Assembly: GCA_023409995.1 (NCBI GenBank) | Contig: JAEYQN010000129.1 | Coordinates: 1-60,191, forward strand | Length of the DNA stretch: 60,191 nt | Direction: 5' to 3' | DNA from: Cyanobacteria bacterium OH_CBB_238 | Lineage (GTDB): Bacteria; Cyanobacteriota; Vampirovibrionia; Gastranaerophilales; Gastranaerophilaceae | In this document: positions 25,225-33,966 of the stretch, piece by piece | Position numbering within the stretch: position 1 is the first letter of the stretch | Layout of the letters: every line of letters begins with the position of its first letter | Position numbers and translations under genes: made by a program | Notes under the pieces: model-generated | Told to the model about the DNA's origin: nothing | Seen by the model: only the letters and a program-made list of their open reading frames with translations | Databases searched by the model: none

Positions 25225-26055
25225 ATGCCAGTAGCATCAATGATTGAATTACTTGACGCAGGTGTACACTTTGGTCACCAAACGCAACGTTGGAACCCGA
25301 AAATGAAACCATATATTTATGGTGCAAGAAATGGGATTTATGTTTTAGATTTAAGAAAAACAACAGCAAAATTAGATGAAGCATATGCCGTTGTTAGAGA
25401 ATATGCAGCAAAAGGTAAAAATGTAGTTTTTGTTGGAACAAAAAGACAAGCTGCAGACGTAGTTGCTGAAGAATCACAAAGAGCAGGCGCTTATTACATC
25501 AATAGAAGATGGTTAGGCGGAATGCTTACTAACTTTGAAACAATCAGAGGCAGAGTTAATAAGCTTAGAGAAATTGAGGAATTTGTTGCTTCAGGCCATA
25601 TCGATAAATTACCTAAAAAAGAAGTTGCTCAAATTATGAGAAAACTTTCTAAATTAAGCAAGACATTAGGCGGTATCAAAGAAATGAGAGGTATGCCTGA
25701 CTTGTTATTTGTTGTTGACCAAAGAAAAGAAGATATTGCAATAGCAGAAGCTAATAAACTTGGCATTCCTGTTATTTGTTTAGCTGATACAAATGCTAAT
25801 CCTGATGGAATTGATTATATTATTCCTGGAAATGATGATGCGATCAGAGCTATTAGATTGATAGCTTCAAAATTAGCTGATGCTATACTTGAAGGAAAAC
25901 AATTAAGAGAAAACAAAGCAAATCAAGTAACAAAAATTGAAGCTATAAAAGCTGAAGATGCAGGTGTTGAGGAAACTGATAAAGAAGAAGTTTCTGAAGA
26001 TGCAGAAACAGAAAAATTTTCTGACATTTCAAGCAAATTTGAAACTGAAGAATAA
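25225..26055 (+). CDS. rpsB: 30S ribosomal protein S2
   Basis: 276 residues with uS2 signatures: [19 protein letters not shown] at the start, [35 protein letters not shown] and [19 protein letters not shown]. It binds the 30S head-body junction. An AAGGAG lies before the ATG. The C-terminus has an acidic, low-complexity tail of about 45 residues beyond the conserved core. It is followed by tsf, the usual pair. Confidence 0.98.
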   Translation: MPVASMIELLDAGVHFGHQTQRWNPKMKPYIYGARNGIYVLDLRKTTAKLDEAYAVVREYAAKGKNVVFVGTKRQAADVVAEESQRAGAYYINRRWLGGMLTNFETIRGRVNKLREIEEFVASGHIDKLPKKEVAQIMRKLSKLSKTLGGIKEMRGMPDLLFVVDQRKEDIAIAEANKLGIPVICLADTNANPDGIDYIIPGNDDAIRAIRLIASKLADAILEGKQLRENKANQVTKIEAIKAEDAGVEETDKEEVSEDAETEKFSDISSKFETEE

Positions 26056-26078
26056 TTAAGCGTACAATATATATTAAA

Positions 26079-26107
26079 TCGAAGTGCTTCTTTATAGGAG
26101 CACTCGA
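26079..26107 (+). other. Stem-loop between rpsB and tsf
   Basis: TCGA-A-GTGCT pairs with AGCACTCGA around a 10-base loop, nine base pairs with one bulged A. No U-tract follows, so it is not a simple terminator. It could be a processing site or could set the ratio of the two products. Confidence 0.45.
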
Positions 26108-26146
26108 TAATTTAAAAGAATTTAATGTTACGAAAGGATATTTAAT

Positions 26147-27007
26147 ATGAATATAACTGCTTCACAAGTTAAAGAACTTAGAGAAAAAACTGGTGCAGGG
26201 ATCATGGATGCTAAAAAAGCTTTAACCGAAGCTGAAGGCGATATGGAAAAAGCAATGGAACTCCTTAGACAAAAAGGCATCGCTTCCGCAGATAAAAAAA
26301 TGTCTAGAATTGCTGCTGAAGGCATCATTGGGTCAGTTATTGAAGGTAATATAGGCGCAATGTTAGAGGTTAACTGTGAAACTGACTTCGTTGCTAAAAA
26401 TGAAGAATTCAAAGAATTAGTTAAAACAGTAGCGACATATGTTGTTAAAAACAATCCTGCAGATATTGATGCATTGAATGCAATTACTATGGATAGTGGT
26501 GTTTCTATCGAAGAATTTATCAAAGAAAAAATTGCAAAAATTGGTGAAAAAATTACTTTGAGAAGATTCGTCAGAGTTGAAGGAAATGTTGCTACATATA
26601 TTCATAATAATAAAATTGGTGTCTTATTAAATGCTTCAGCTCAAGATGATGTTTTGGCTAAAGATATTTGCTTGCATATTGCAAGTTCGGCTCCTGAATT
26701 CGTTTCAAGAAAAGAAATACCTCAATCAGTTATTGATGAAGAAACAAGAATTGAAATGGGCAAAGAAGATTTGGCTAATAAGCCTGAACAAATCAGAGCT
26801 AAAATTGTAGAAGGTCGTGTAAATAAATTGATGTCTCAAAAATGTTTGTTGGAACAGCCATTTGTTAAGAATCCTGACCAAACAATTGAAGAACTAATTA
26901 AGGATAAATTTGAAATCAACTCATTCACAAAATGGAATCTTGGTGAAGGTATCGAGAAAAAACAAGATAACTTTGCTGAAGAAGTAATGAGTCAAATAAA
27001 TAAATAG
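26147..27007 (+). CDS. tsf: Elongation factor Ts
   Basis: 286 residues. N-terminal ASQVKELREKTGAGIMDAKK and KALTEAEGDMEKAMELLRQKG (UBA-like domain) are followed by VEVNCETDFVAKNEEF and the dimerisation/core domains (CLHIASSAPEFVSRKEIP). It exchanges GDP for GTP on EF-Tu. It lies downstream of rpsB with a 91-base gap containing a hairpin, and is followed by a strong terminator. AAGG precedes the ATG. Confidence 0.98.
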   Translation: MNITASQVKELREKTGAGIMDAKKALTEAEGDMEKAMELLRQKGIASADKKMSRIAAEGIIGSVIEGNIGAMLEVNCETDFVAKNEEFKELVKTVATYVVKNNPADIDALNAITMDSGVSIEEFIKEKIAKIGEKITLRRFVRVEGNVATYIHNNKIGVLLNASAQDDVLAKDICLHIASSAPEFVSRKEIPQSVIDEETRIEMGKEDLANKPEQIRAKIVEGRVNKLMSQKCLLEQPFVKNPDQTIEELIKDKFEINSFTKWNLGEGIEKKQDNFAEEVMSQINK

Positions 27008-27026
27008 TTATTGATTTTTAAATCTA

Positions 27027-27062
27027 AAAAACGAGGTGAGCTTATGTAGTCACCTCGTTTTA
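27027..27062 (+). terminator. Intrinsic terminator after tsf
   Basis: ACGAGGTGA pairs perfectly with TCACCTCGT around a 10-base loop; flanking A and T runs extend the stem, and T residues follow. It lies about 20 bases after the tsf stop. Confidence 0.9.
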
Positions 27063-27065
27063 TGT

Positions 27066-27071
27066 TATAAT
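27066..27071 (+). promoter_or_regulatory. TATAAT -10 box predicting a leaderless histidine kinase mRNA
   Basis: A perfect TATAAT ends six bases before the ATG at 27078, with no Shine-Dalgarno between. A start seven bases after the box would fall on the A of ATG. No convincing -35 box is seen; the site sits right behind the tsf terminator. Confidence 0.55.
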
Positions 27072-27077
27072 TTCAGC

Positions 27078-28082
27078 ATGAAAATGGTTTTATTATTTGT
27101 ATTTACAATAATGTTGCTTATTGTTTATGTAATATATGTAAGAATTAGGTTTAATAGATTGAGAAGAGCTTATGTTCACTCTCAGCGTGATGCAAAAAAA
27201 ATAATAAGACTAATAAGGAGAGTTAGATACGGTAAATTAAGTGAAAGCGCTGAAAACTTAAACAATAAAGAGCTAGAAGAAGCTTTTAATCGACTTATTG
27301 AGACTATAGTTGATCGAGAAAGCATGATTACTGAATATCAGTTAAGTTTGTCTGATAAGAATCATTCATTGCAAAACATGATAGATGCAGAAAAAGAGTC
27401 ACAAAAATTTAAAGAGGATTTTATTGCTACTTTAACTCATGATCTTAAGGTTCCAGTTATAGCTGAGTTAAATACGCTTGATTTTCTCTTGGCGGGGCGT
27501 TTTGGAGAACTTAATGATAAACAAATTGAAGCGTTGACTCTTATGAAAACATCAAATGAAGAGCTAATTGAACTTGCAGATATTCTTCTTCAAACATATA
27601 AGGTTCAACAAAATAGCATTTCCCTTGTTAAGTCCAAAATAAATATTGTTCAGTTTATTGAAAATATTGTTGAAAACATGAAGCCAATTGCTCAAAATAA
27701 CAGCCAAACAATAATTCTTGATTCTATGGATAAAACTATTGAGTTGAATGTCGATAAAGTTCAACTTGCTAGGGTTTTTAAAAATCTTATAATGAATGCA
27801 ATTACTTTTAGTTATCACGACTCGAAAATAATTGTCAAAATGGACATTGTTGGCGATAAAATGTCTATTCAAGTCATCAATAGTGGAAAAGGAATAAGTA
27901 AAGAAGACCTTGAGTTGATTTTTAACAAATACTATTCAAGTGCTAAGAAGTTTAGGAAAATGGGCACAGGTCTTGGTTTATATCTTTCTAATCAAATCGT
28001 AAAAGCTCACAAAGGACATATCAGCGTGGATGCGTCGCAGGATGAAATTACAACTTTTACTGTTCTATTGCCTATTAGTTAA
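27078..28082 (+). CDS. Membrane-bound sensor histidine kinase
   Basis: 334 residues from ATG 27078; the longer frame from 27036 starts inside the tsf terminator and is rejected. One N-terminal membrane helix (about 3-22) is followed by a basic region and coiled coil. The HisKA domain has the H-box at H121 (ATLTHDLKVPV), and the HATPase domain shows the N-box (NLIMNAITFS), G1 (NSGKGISKED) and G2 (GTGLGLYLSNQIVKAHKGHI). With no periplasmic sensor domain, it probably senses membrane or cytoplasmic signals. No response regulator lies beside it. Its end overlaps the end of the convergent RicT gene by four bases. Confidence 0.9.
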   Translation: MKMVLLFVFTIMLLIVYVIYVRIRFNRLRRAYVHSQRDAKKIIRLIRRVRYGKLSESAENLNNKELEEAFNRLIETIVDRESMITEYQLSLSDKNHSLQNMIDAEKESQKFKEDFIATLTHDLKVPVIAELNTLDFLLAGRFGELNDKQIEALTLMKTSNEELIELADILLQTYKVQQNSISLVKSKINIVQFIENIVENMKPIAQNNSQTIILDSMDKTIELNVDKVQLARVFKNLIMNAITFSYHDSKIIVKMDIVGDKMSIQVINSGKGISKEDLELIFNKYYSSAKKFRKMGTGLGLYLSNQIVKAHKGHISVDASQDEITTFTVLLPIS

Positions 28083-28996
28083 ATATTACCTGTTGAACTG
28101 TTTTTATCATCTTCCAGTTGTTTTATATCAATATTGTCTTCATTTTCTTCAGTATATGAATATGGTGTATCTATTTCTATGTTTACGTCAGCATCTAACA
28201 TCTCAATGTCGTCTTTTCCGTAGTCTTTAATTTTTCCATCTTCTAGTTTTACCGACAATTTGTTATTCAAGAAGTGCAAAGAACATACACAACCTACGCC
28301 GTCTGGTGTCATAACGCTAGAACCTACAGGAGATAATTCTTTTGCTGCTTCTATATAATTTGGATATTCGTAATTTAAGCAACAAAGCAACCTTCCGCAA
28401 GTACCGGATATTTTACTTGGAGTTATTGGCATTCCTTGGTCTCGCGCTAGTTTAACATTTATAGATTCAAAATTTCTCTTAAATGAGCAACAGCAAAAAG
28501 GTCTTCCACAGATTCCGCTTCCCTGGCATAAAGATGTTTCGTCTCTTACACCAATATGTCTCAAGTCTATTCTAACCCTCTTAAATACTTGAGTAAGATC
28601 TTTTAATAGAGCTCTAAAATCAACTCTTTCTGGAGCTGTGTAGTAAAAAGATACTTTTTTTCTGTCAAAGGTATATTTACATTGCACCAGACTCATATTC
28701 AAATTATGCTGTTTTATCAATTGATTACAGCTGTTAAATCCTTCTTCTTCTAAAGCCGTTAATTCCTTTAAAGACTCAAGATCAGCTGCATTCATTACTC
28801 TTATTAATGGTAGTATTTCCGGTTTTTGTTTTTCCCACATCTTTGAAATTTCTGAAGAAACCGTGAAGACTTTTACTGCTTCTTCCCCTTTTTCGGTTCT
28901 TACAAGAACCATTTGTCCGTGTTCCACCTCTACCGATTCAGGTATACTAAGTGGGTAAAATTTATTTTTTAATAGCATTACTGCAAATTTGATCAT
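28079..28996 (-). CDS. PSP1-domain protein (YaaT/RicT-like)
   Basis: 305 residues starting at ATG 28996, chosen because GAGG lies eight bases before it; the ATG ten codons upstream has no ribosome-binding site. The PSP1 C-terminal domain is clear, with a dense Cys pattern (CGRPFCCCSF and CGRLLCCLNYE). In Bacillus the homologue RicT, with RicA and RicF, carries 4Fe-4S clusters and affects RNase Y-dependent mRNA maturation. An acidic tail follows. Partners RicA/RicF are not visible here. Confidence 0.88.
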   Translation of the reverse strand: MIKFAVMLLKNKFYPLSIPESVEVEHGQMVLVRTEKGEEAVKVFTVSSEISKMWEKQKPEILPLIRVMNAADLESLKELTALEEEGFNSCNQLIKQHNLNMSLVQCKYTFDRKKVSFYYTAPERVDFRALLKDLTQVFKRVRIDLRHIGVRDETSLCQGSGICGRPFCCCSFKRNFESINVKLARDQGMPITPSKISGTCGRLLCCLNYEYPNYIEAAKELSPVGSSVMTPDGVGCVCSLHFLNNKLSVKLEDGKIKDYGKDDIEMLDADVNIEIDTPYSYTEENEDNIDIKQLEDDKNSSTGNI

Positions 28997-29129
28997 ATGA
29001 TAAACCTCGTGAAAACATTGTATCATAAAGCTTTGCCTTTTTTAATATTTGTAAAGTTTCTTCTTATTTAGGCAATATTTTTAAGTGAAATTTTTTTATT
29101 AAAGTGTAATTAAAATCTTAGGGGGATGT

Positions 29130-29294
29130 ATGCTTAATCCAAATCTTGTGAAATTTATTATTAAAAATAATTTGGAAGAATCGCATGTTGAAGAGAAAAC
29201 TAAAGTAACAAAACAAGTACACTTTTCTCGAGGTCTTGATAAGTTATACTCTTGTGGCAAACTTGCCCCAGTTCATCTAGAAGCAAGAAAGTAG
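29130..29294 (+). CDS. Small basic hypothetical protein, 54 residues
   Basis: A short frame beginning MLNPNLVKFIIKNNLEES with AGGGGG four bases before its ATG, ending 19 bases before a strong terminator. It is basic, with no signal peptide or membrane helix, and one Cys near the end. I do not recognise it. The ribosome-binding site, complete frame and terminator together make a real gene likely. Confidence 0.55.
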   Translation: MLNPNLVKFIIKNNLEESHVEEKTKVTKQVHFSRGLDKLYSCGKLAPVHLEARK

Positions 29295-29312
29295 GGTTCT
29301 ATTTTGTAGTTT

Positions 29313-29342
29313 AAAACCGACATAAATATTTATGTCGGTTTT
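29313..29342. terminator. Bidirectional terminator
   Basis: AAAACCGACATAAA pairs perfectly with TTTATGTCGGTTTT (14 bp, two-base centre) with T-rich sequence on both sides. It serves the 54-residue gene on plus and the DUF1858 gene on minus. Confidence 0.9.
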
Positions 29343-29363
29343 AAATTTTTATAATTTTATAAA

Positions 29364-29564
29364 TTATTCTTCAATAATTTCGTTTATTTCTGCTACCATT
29401 TGTTCTGGATCAATTCCGTGGACCTTAGCACCAGCTTCAAGGTTTTCAAATCTAGCTGCTGCGCATCCAATACATCCCAAGCCATATTTTTGAAATACTG
29501 GAAGCGCTTCAGGGTAGTTTTGCACGATTTCTATAATACTCATTTCTTTTGTTACTTTTGCCAT
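29364..29564 (-). CDS. DUF1858 domain protein (hybrid-cluster-associated redox disulfide type)
   Basis: 66 residues, one complete DUF1858 domain: ITKEMSIIEIVQNYPE-like helix, then the LPVFQKYGLGCIGCAAA motif with a C-x-x-C pair and FENLEAGAKVHGID. The family is found near or fused to hybrid cluster proteins and to ScdA-like repair factors. AAAGG lies before the ATG. The window also holds a divergent hybrid-cluster-like protein 18 kb away, but there is no operon link. Confidence 0.85.
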   Translation of the reverse strand: MAKVTKEMSIIEIVQNYPEALPVFQKYGLGCIGCAAARFENLEAGAKVHGIDPEQMVAEINEIIEE

Positions 29565-29652
29565 AATATTTACCTTTCATATTTTTGGATGTTGAATTTC
29601 AACTTAATTTTATTAAAATAATTATACAACAAAATATGGGATATAATTATTT

Positions 29653-29838
29653 ATGCAATTTTTTGAAACAGTTTTAAAGAGTGAATCTTATGTTGGGCTT
29701 AGTTCAATGAATTTGTCCAGAAAAAAAACTATTCAAATGTATAAAGGAAGTGGAAATACTTCTATGTTTGATTTTGATTTTACAGCTCCTTTGAAAAATT
29801 CTTTTTTGATTATTGATCAGATTCTTTGTCGTCCTTAA
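29653..29838 (+). CDS. Possible small protein, 61 residues
   Basis: A plus-strand frame beginning MQFFETVLKSESYVGLSSMN. A TATAAT at 29642-29647 ends five bases before the ATG, so if real it would be leaderless. Its last 29 bases overlap the end of the DUF151 gene on the other strand. The composition is protein-like, but no family is recognised. Confidence 0.35.
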   Translation: MQFFETVLKSESYVGLSSMNLSRKKTIQMYKGSGNTSMFDFDFTAPLKNSFLIIDQILCRP

Positions 29839-30319
29839 GAAGTTTTTCAAAATCAGACGGTTTTATGCTTTGGACAAAGTTTCTGAATTCTTGAGCCTCT
29901 TCTTCGTCTTTGGAGTTATCCGTTGATATGGAACCATCAGCTAAAACATTGGCTGTAACGAAAATGGGTGCATCAACTCTTATTGATAGCGCTATAGCAT
30001 CAGATGGTCTTGCATCTATTTCAATTTCTTTGCCATTTTCATCCTGCAAAAATATAGCTGCAAAATAGGTTTCTTTATCCACATCGTTTATCTCAATTCT
30101 GGTGATCTCATAACCTGTTTTTTCAATAATATCAATTACAAGGTCATGAGTCATTGGGCGTGCTACTTTTATGTTTTCTATTTTTCTTATAATCGCACTT
30201 GCTTCAGCTGAACCAATCCAGATTGGCAAAGCTTTTCTATTTTCTTTATCATTTAGTACAACTATAGGTGAGCCTGATCTTGTATCTATAGCTATTCCCA
30301 TTACTCGCATTTCTATCAT
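29810..30319 (-). CDS. DUF151 bifunctional nuclease family protein
   Basis: 169 residues, a complete DUF151 (BFN) protein: IEMRVMGIAIDTRSGSPIVV, LPIWIGSAEASAIIRK, and the acidic motif KEIEIDARPSDAIALSIRV. A Thermotoga structure and a plant homologue established the family; the plant one has RNase and DNase activity. An acidic C-terminal tail is present. It is common in cyanobacteria and actinobacteria. It lies 83 bases after the map stop on the same strand. Confidence 0.88.
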   Translation of the reverse strand: MIEMRVMGIAIDTRSGSPIVVLNDKENRKALPIWIGSAEASAIIRKIENIKVARPMTHDLVIDIIEKTGYEITRIEINDVDKETYFAAIFLQDENGKEIEIDARPSDAIALSIRVDAPIFVTANVLADGSISTDNSKDEEEAQEFRNFVQSIKPSDFEKLLKDDKESDQ

Positions 30320-30402
30320 ATTTGTGAAACCTAATTATGTCTTAATATACTATTATTATAATCTAAAAAGCTTACGGCAACTATTAGAAGATATCCCAAT
30401 TT

Positions 30403-31155
30403 TTAGTGAAGCTTAGTTAGAATTTCTGCACCATTATCTAAGATTAAAATACTATGTTCAAAATGAGCAGACGCTTTATCGTCAGTGGTTACAACAGTCC
30501 ATTCATCATCAAGCACCTTTACTTCATCCACTCCAAGATTTAACATTGGTTCTATGGCTAAAGTCATTCCTGCTTTCAGTATAATTTTGCTACCGACTCT
30601 ATAGTTGAATATAAAAGGTTCTTCATGCATTGCTCTTCCGACGCCATGTCCGCCGTACTGCCTCACTATTCCAAGTTTGTATTTTTTTGCAACGTCTTCT
30701 ATGGCTCCCGAAACTTCATCTAGGCATATGCCATCTTTAGCTGTTGCTATTGCTTCCATTAGAGACTCTTCGGTTGCTTTTAATAACATTTGTTTGTCTT
30801 GAGTGATTTCTCCCACTGGATAAGTCCAGGCTCCGTCTCCGACCAGACCTCTATAGGTAGCTCCTACATCTACACTTATTATATCCCCATCTATTAGAGT
30901 CACGTTTTCTGATGGGATGCCATGTACAACTTCAGAATTTATCGATGCGCATATTGAACCAGTAAATCCATTGTATCCTAAGAAGGTTGGTTCGCACTTG
31001 TTATCTCTTATTATTTCATTAGCAATATTGTCTAGATATTTTGTTGTTAACCCAGGCTTTATAATGTTCTTCATTTCTTGGTGAACCATTGCAACAACAG
31101 AACCCGCAAATTTCATTAGCTTTATCTCATCTCTGGATTTTTTCTTTATAGCCAT
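30403..31155 (-). CDS. map: Methionine aminopeptidase, type I
   Basis: 250 residues, full length. The pita-bread fold motifs are visible: GFTGSICASINSEVVHGIPS, DGDIISVDVGA (first metal Asp), VGDGAWTYPVG (second Asp), YGGHGVGRAMHEEP (metal His), and Glu in LAIEPMLN and EHSILI. It removes the N-terminal Met from new proteins. The start overlaps the adk stop by one base, so the two are coupled. The adk-map pair is the normal continuation of the spc operon. Confidence 0.97.
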   Translation of the reverse strand: MAIKKKSRDEIKLMKFAGSVVAMVHQEMKNIIKPGLTTKYLDNIANEIIRDNKCEPTFLGYNGFTGSICASINSEVVHGIPSENVTLIDGDIISVDVGATYRGLVGDGAWTYPVGEITQDKQMLLKATEESLMEAIATAKDGICLDEVSGAIEDVAKKYKLGIVRQYGGHGVGRAMHEEPFIFNYRVGSKIILKAGMTLAIEPMLNLGVDEVKVLDDEWTVVTTDDKASAHFEHSILILDNGAEILTKLH

Positions 31156-31811
31156 TATTTTACTGCTTCTTTCAATTTCTCAAATACATCATCTACTGAT
31201 CCAGTTGCATCAACCTTTACTAAGACATTTCGTTTTTCGTAAAAATCCACAAGAGGAGCTGTTTGGGTGAAGTATGTTTCAAATCTTGCCTTTGCTATTT
31301 CTTCGGTATCATCTTTTCTTGTGACCAATTCTGTATTACAAAAGTCGCAATGTCCTTCTTTTTTAATTAGCATTGTTTTTATATTAAATATTGCTCCACA
31401 GCTAGGACAAGATCTTCTATTGACTATTCTTTCAATGAGATTATCCAATGGAATATCAAAGTATAAAACTTTTAATTGTGCTTGTTCATCCTTGTCCGTT
31501 TCTTCAAGTATAAAATCCAAAGCTTCTGCTTGTTCTAAGCTTCTTGGATATCCGTCAAGAATGAATCCTTTTTTGCAATCATCTTTCAATAGTCTTAATT
31601 TGATTATATTTTCAACTATTTTCGTTGGAACCAGCTGACCCTTTTCAATATAGCTTTTAGCAACTTTTCCATCTTCTGTCTCGTTTTTAATTGCTTCTCT
31701 TAAGAGGGAACCTGTGTCTACGTGAGGAAATCCAAGCTCTTTAGATAATCTAAAAGTTTGTGTTCCTTTTCCGCTGGCTGGTGGTCCTATAAATATTAAT
31801 TCCTTCTTCAT
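31155..31811 (-). CDS. adk: Adenylate kinase with zinc-binding lid
   Basis: 218 residues. P-loop FIGPPASGKGTQ, the GSLLREAI and DGYPRSLEQAEALD motifs, and a lid with four Cys (CPSCG and CDFC), so the lid binds zinc as in Gram-positive enzymes. It interconverts ATP, AMP and ADP. Its own -10 box (TATAAT on minus, plus-strand 31845-31850) lies behind the secY terminator, so adk-map is a separate transcription unit from secY. GAGGG precedes the ATG. Confidence 0.97.
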   Translation of the reverse strand: MKKELIFIGPPASGKGTQTFRLSKELGFPHVDTGSLLREAIKNETEDGKVAKSYIEKGQLVPTKIVENIIKLRLLKDDCKKGFILDGYPRSLEQAEALDFILEETDKDEQAQLKVLYFDIPLDNLIERIVNRRSCPSCGAIFNIKTMLIKKEGHCDFCNTELVTRKDDTEEIAKARFETYFTQTAPLVDFYEKRNVLVKVDATGSVDDVFEKLKEAVK

Positions 31812-31874
31812 CTTTTTACCCTCTTTTACTTTTGCAGCCTGTATATTATAACATATTTAATTTTTAAATTAAAT

Positions 31875-31907
31875 AAAAAGGTAAATGAAATGATCATTTA
31901 CCTTTTT
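31875..31907 (-). terminator. Intrinsic terminator after secY
   Basis: AAAAAGGTAAATGA pairs perfectly with TCATTTACCTTTTT (14 bp, five-base loop). On minus a TTTTTATTTAATTT tract follows. It splits secY from adk-map. Confidence 0.9.
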
Positions 31908-31926
31908 GTATGTATTTGATTTTTTC

Positions 31927-33270
31927 CTACTCTTTTAAGAAGCTTTCGTAATTTCTTGCGAGCAAGTGAGTTTTAATTTGATTTATGAAATCAAGCGCAA
32001 CACCTACCATGATTATAAGAGAGGTAGCACCAAGACCTTGCAATGTTGTTATATGTGTTAAGGTACTTGCTAGCGAAGGGATTAAGGCCACTGCTCCTAG
32101 TCCAATCGCTCCAATTAGTGTAACTCTGCTTAGAATTTTATCTAATGCTTCAGCCGTTGGTTTGCCAGGTTTAATTCCTGGAATTGACGAACCGTACTTT
32201 TTCAAGTTAGTTGCAATTTCCTTAGGCTGCATATTTGGCATAATTGATGCATAGAAGAATGTCAGCATTACAATCAAACCAAAATAGATTGCATTATATG
32301 AGAACGTAGATGGATTTAACAAGTTTGAGGCTTTGGTTAATATCTCGCTTAATATAGGGTTTGGGATATTTGCAGTTCCTGCAATTTGCAAAACAGTAGT
32401 TGGGAATAATAATATTGCTACAGCAAATATTATTGGCATTACTCCACCAGGGTTTAATTTGAAAGGAATAAATGTATTCATCCCTCCGTAAACCTTGTTC
32501 CCAACCTGTCTTTTTGGATTTACAATGATTACTTTTCTAGCTGCTTCTTGCATTATTACAATTAATACCATTGTTGCAAAAAAGATTGCTAGTAGAAAAA
32601 CTAAGCCTAGTTGTAAACTGCTATCGCCTGTTACAATTATGGATGTTTGTTCAAAATAATGCGGTATTCTGGATATAATTCCACAGAAAATAAGCATTGA
32701 TGCTCCGTTTCCTAAACCATATTCTGTCATTAGTTCTGCTAACCACATAATAAAAACCGAACCTGCCGTCAGCACTATCGTAGATGCAAATATAAATGCT
32801 GGAATATTTATATCTGGTGATATTGCTCCCGGTGCGCTTTTTGCAAGGAAGAATAAAAAAACTATTGCTTGAAAAATAGCAATAACAACAGTAAATACTC
32901 TTGTGTATTGAGAAATTTTTCTTCTGCCAGCTTCTCCTTCTTCTTTTTGCAACTGTTCCAAGTGTGGAATAACTACTGCTAAAAGCTGCATTATAATAGA
33001 TGCTGTTATGTATGGACCTATACCTAGTGCTACTATTGATATGTTAGCCAGCGCTCCGCCAGAAAACATATCTATAAAGCTAATCAGGTTATGGTCGGCA
33101 GCTAAGTGCTGTAGTGCATGACTGTCTATACCAAAAATAGGTAAGTGAGCACAGAAACGAAAAACTGCTATCATCAAAAATGTGAAAATAATTTTTTGTT
33201 TCAGGCCTGACACCTTAAACATAGATACCAATTCATCCATTGTAGGAGGTTTGATTTTTGCTTGTTGCAT
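31927..33270 (-). CDS. secY: Preprotein translocase subunit SecY
   Basis: 447 residues with ten membrane helices. Signature segments: FRFCAHLPIFGID near the N-terminus, MFSGGALANISIVALGIGPYI after the plug region, LGNGASMLIFCGII, and VNPKRQVGNKVYGG in the large cytoplasmic loop. It forms the protein-conducting channel with SecE and SecG. The start codon overlaps the rplO stop by one base. It is the last gene of the rpsE-rpmD-rplO-secY unit. Confidence 0.98.
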   Translation of the reverse strand: MQQAKIKPPTMDELVSMFKVSGLKQKIIFTFLMIAVFRFCAHLPIFGIDSHALQHLAADHNLISFIDMFSGGALANISIVALGIGPYITASIIMQLLAVVIPHLEQLQKEEGEAGRRKISQYTRVFTVVIAIFQAIVFLFFLAKSAPGAISPDINIPAFIFASTIVLTAGSVFIMWLAELMTEYGLGNGASMLIFCGIISRIPHYFEQTSIIVTGDSSLQLGLVFLLAIFFATMVLIVIMQEAARKVIIVNPKRQVGNKVYGGMNTFIPFKLNPGGVMPIIFAVAILLFPTTVLQIAGTANIPNPILSEILTKASNLLNPSTFSYNAIYFGLIVMLTFFYASIMPNMQPKEIATNLKKYGSSIPGIKPGKPTAEALDKILSRVTLIGAIGLGAVALIPSLASTLTHITTLQGLGATSLIIMVGVALDFINQIKTHLLARNYESFLKE

Positions 33271-33722
33271 TATACTAACTGAGCCTTTCCGCCTGCTTTT
33301 TCGATTTTTTCAGCTGCTGATTTTGTAAAATATCTTGCTTTTACAACAACTGCCTTTGTTATTTCACCATTACCAAGAACTCTTAGTTCTGCTGTTGATG
33401 GGTGAGCTTTTCCTGCTTCTTTAAGAATTGCTAAATCAATTTCTTCTTTTCCTAATGTTTCAAGATCACTAACATTGATCTCAGCATAGTTAATTGCTGA
33501 AAAATTTGTGAAACCTTTCAATTTAGGCATTTGTCTGTAACCAGGCATTTGACCACCTTCAAATCCTCTTTTAGATGATCTTCCTGATCTTTGACCTTCA
33601 CCATTATGTCCACGGCAACTTGTTTTACCATGTCCAGAAGCTCTTCCTCTACCTACTTTTTTGGTTTTTCTTGTTGCGCCTTCAGCAGGTCTTAGATCTT
33701 CTAAAGTTATTCTTTCTGACAT
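33270..33722 (-). CDS. rplO: 50S ribosomal protein L15
   Basis: 150 residues: N-terminal LEDLRPAEGATRKTKKVGRG with the Gly/Arg-rich RGRASGHGKTSCRGHNGEG, then GFEGGQMPGYRQMPKLKGF and a mixed C-terminal domain. It is a late assembly protein of the large subunit. It overlaps secY by one base and follows rpmD by 35. Confidence 0.98.
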   Translation of the reverse strand: MSERITLEDLRPAEGATRKTKKVGRGRASGHGKTSCRGHNGEGQRSGRSSKRGFEGGQMPGYRQMPKLKGFTNFSAINYAEINVSDLETLGKEEIDLAILKEAGKAHPSTAELRVLGNGEITKAVVVKARYFTKSAAEKIEKAGGKAQLV

Positions 33723-33757
33723 TTTTATAATTACCTTTCTTAGTTTTTTAATTAGCG

Positions 33758-33946
33758 TTATTTAACTATTTCTACAAGGTGAGGAATCTTATTAACCATA
33801 CCCATTATTGTTGGGCTAGCTAAGTGTTCAACCACTTGATTTGTTTTAGTTAGTCCTAAGCCTTTAGCCACTCTTATTTGTTTTTCAGTTGAGCCAATTA
33901 AGCTTTTTTTTAATTTTATTTGAATTTTTTCTGTTTTATTAGCCAT
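33758..33946 (-). CDS. rpmD: 50S ribosomal protein L30
   Basis: 62 residues of bL30: IQIKLKKSLIGSTEKQIRVA, LGLTKTNQVVEH and MVNKIPHLVEIV. It lies between rpsE and rplO as in the standard spc order. To my knowledge cyanobacteria and plastids lack this protein, so its presence fits a non-photosynthetic relative or another phylum. Confidence 0.95.
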   Translation of the reverse strand: MANKTEKIQIKLKKSLIGSTEKQIRVAKGLGLTKTNQVVEHLASPTIMGMVNKIPHLVEIVK

Positions 33947-33966
33947 AATTATAATTCCTTTTATGT

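Noticed and set aside
27036..27077. Longer histidine kinase start
   Set aside because: The extra 14 codons lie inside the tsf terminator hairpin and have no ribosome-binding site.
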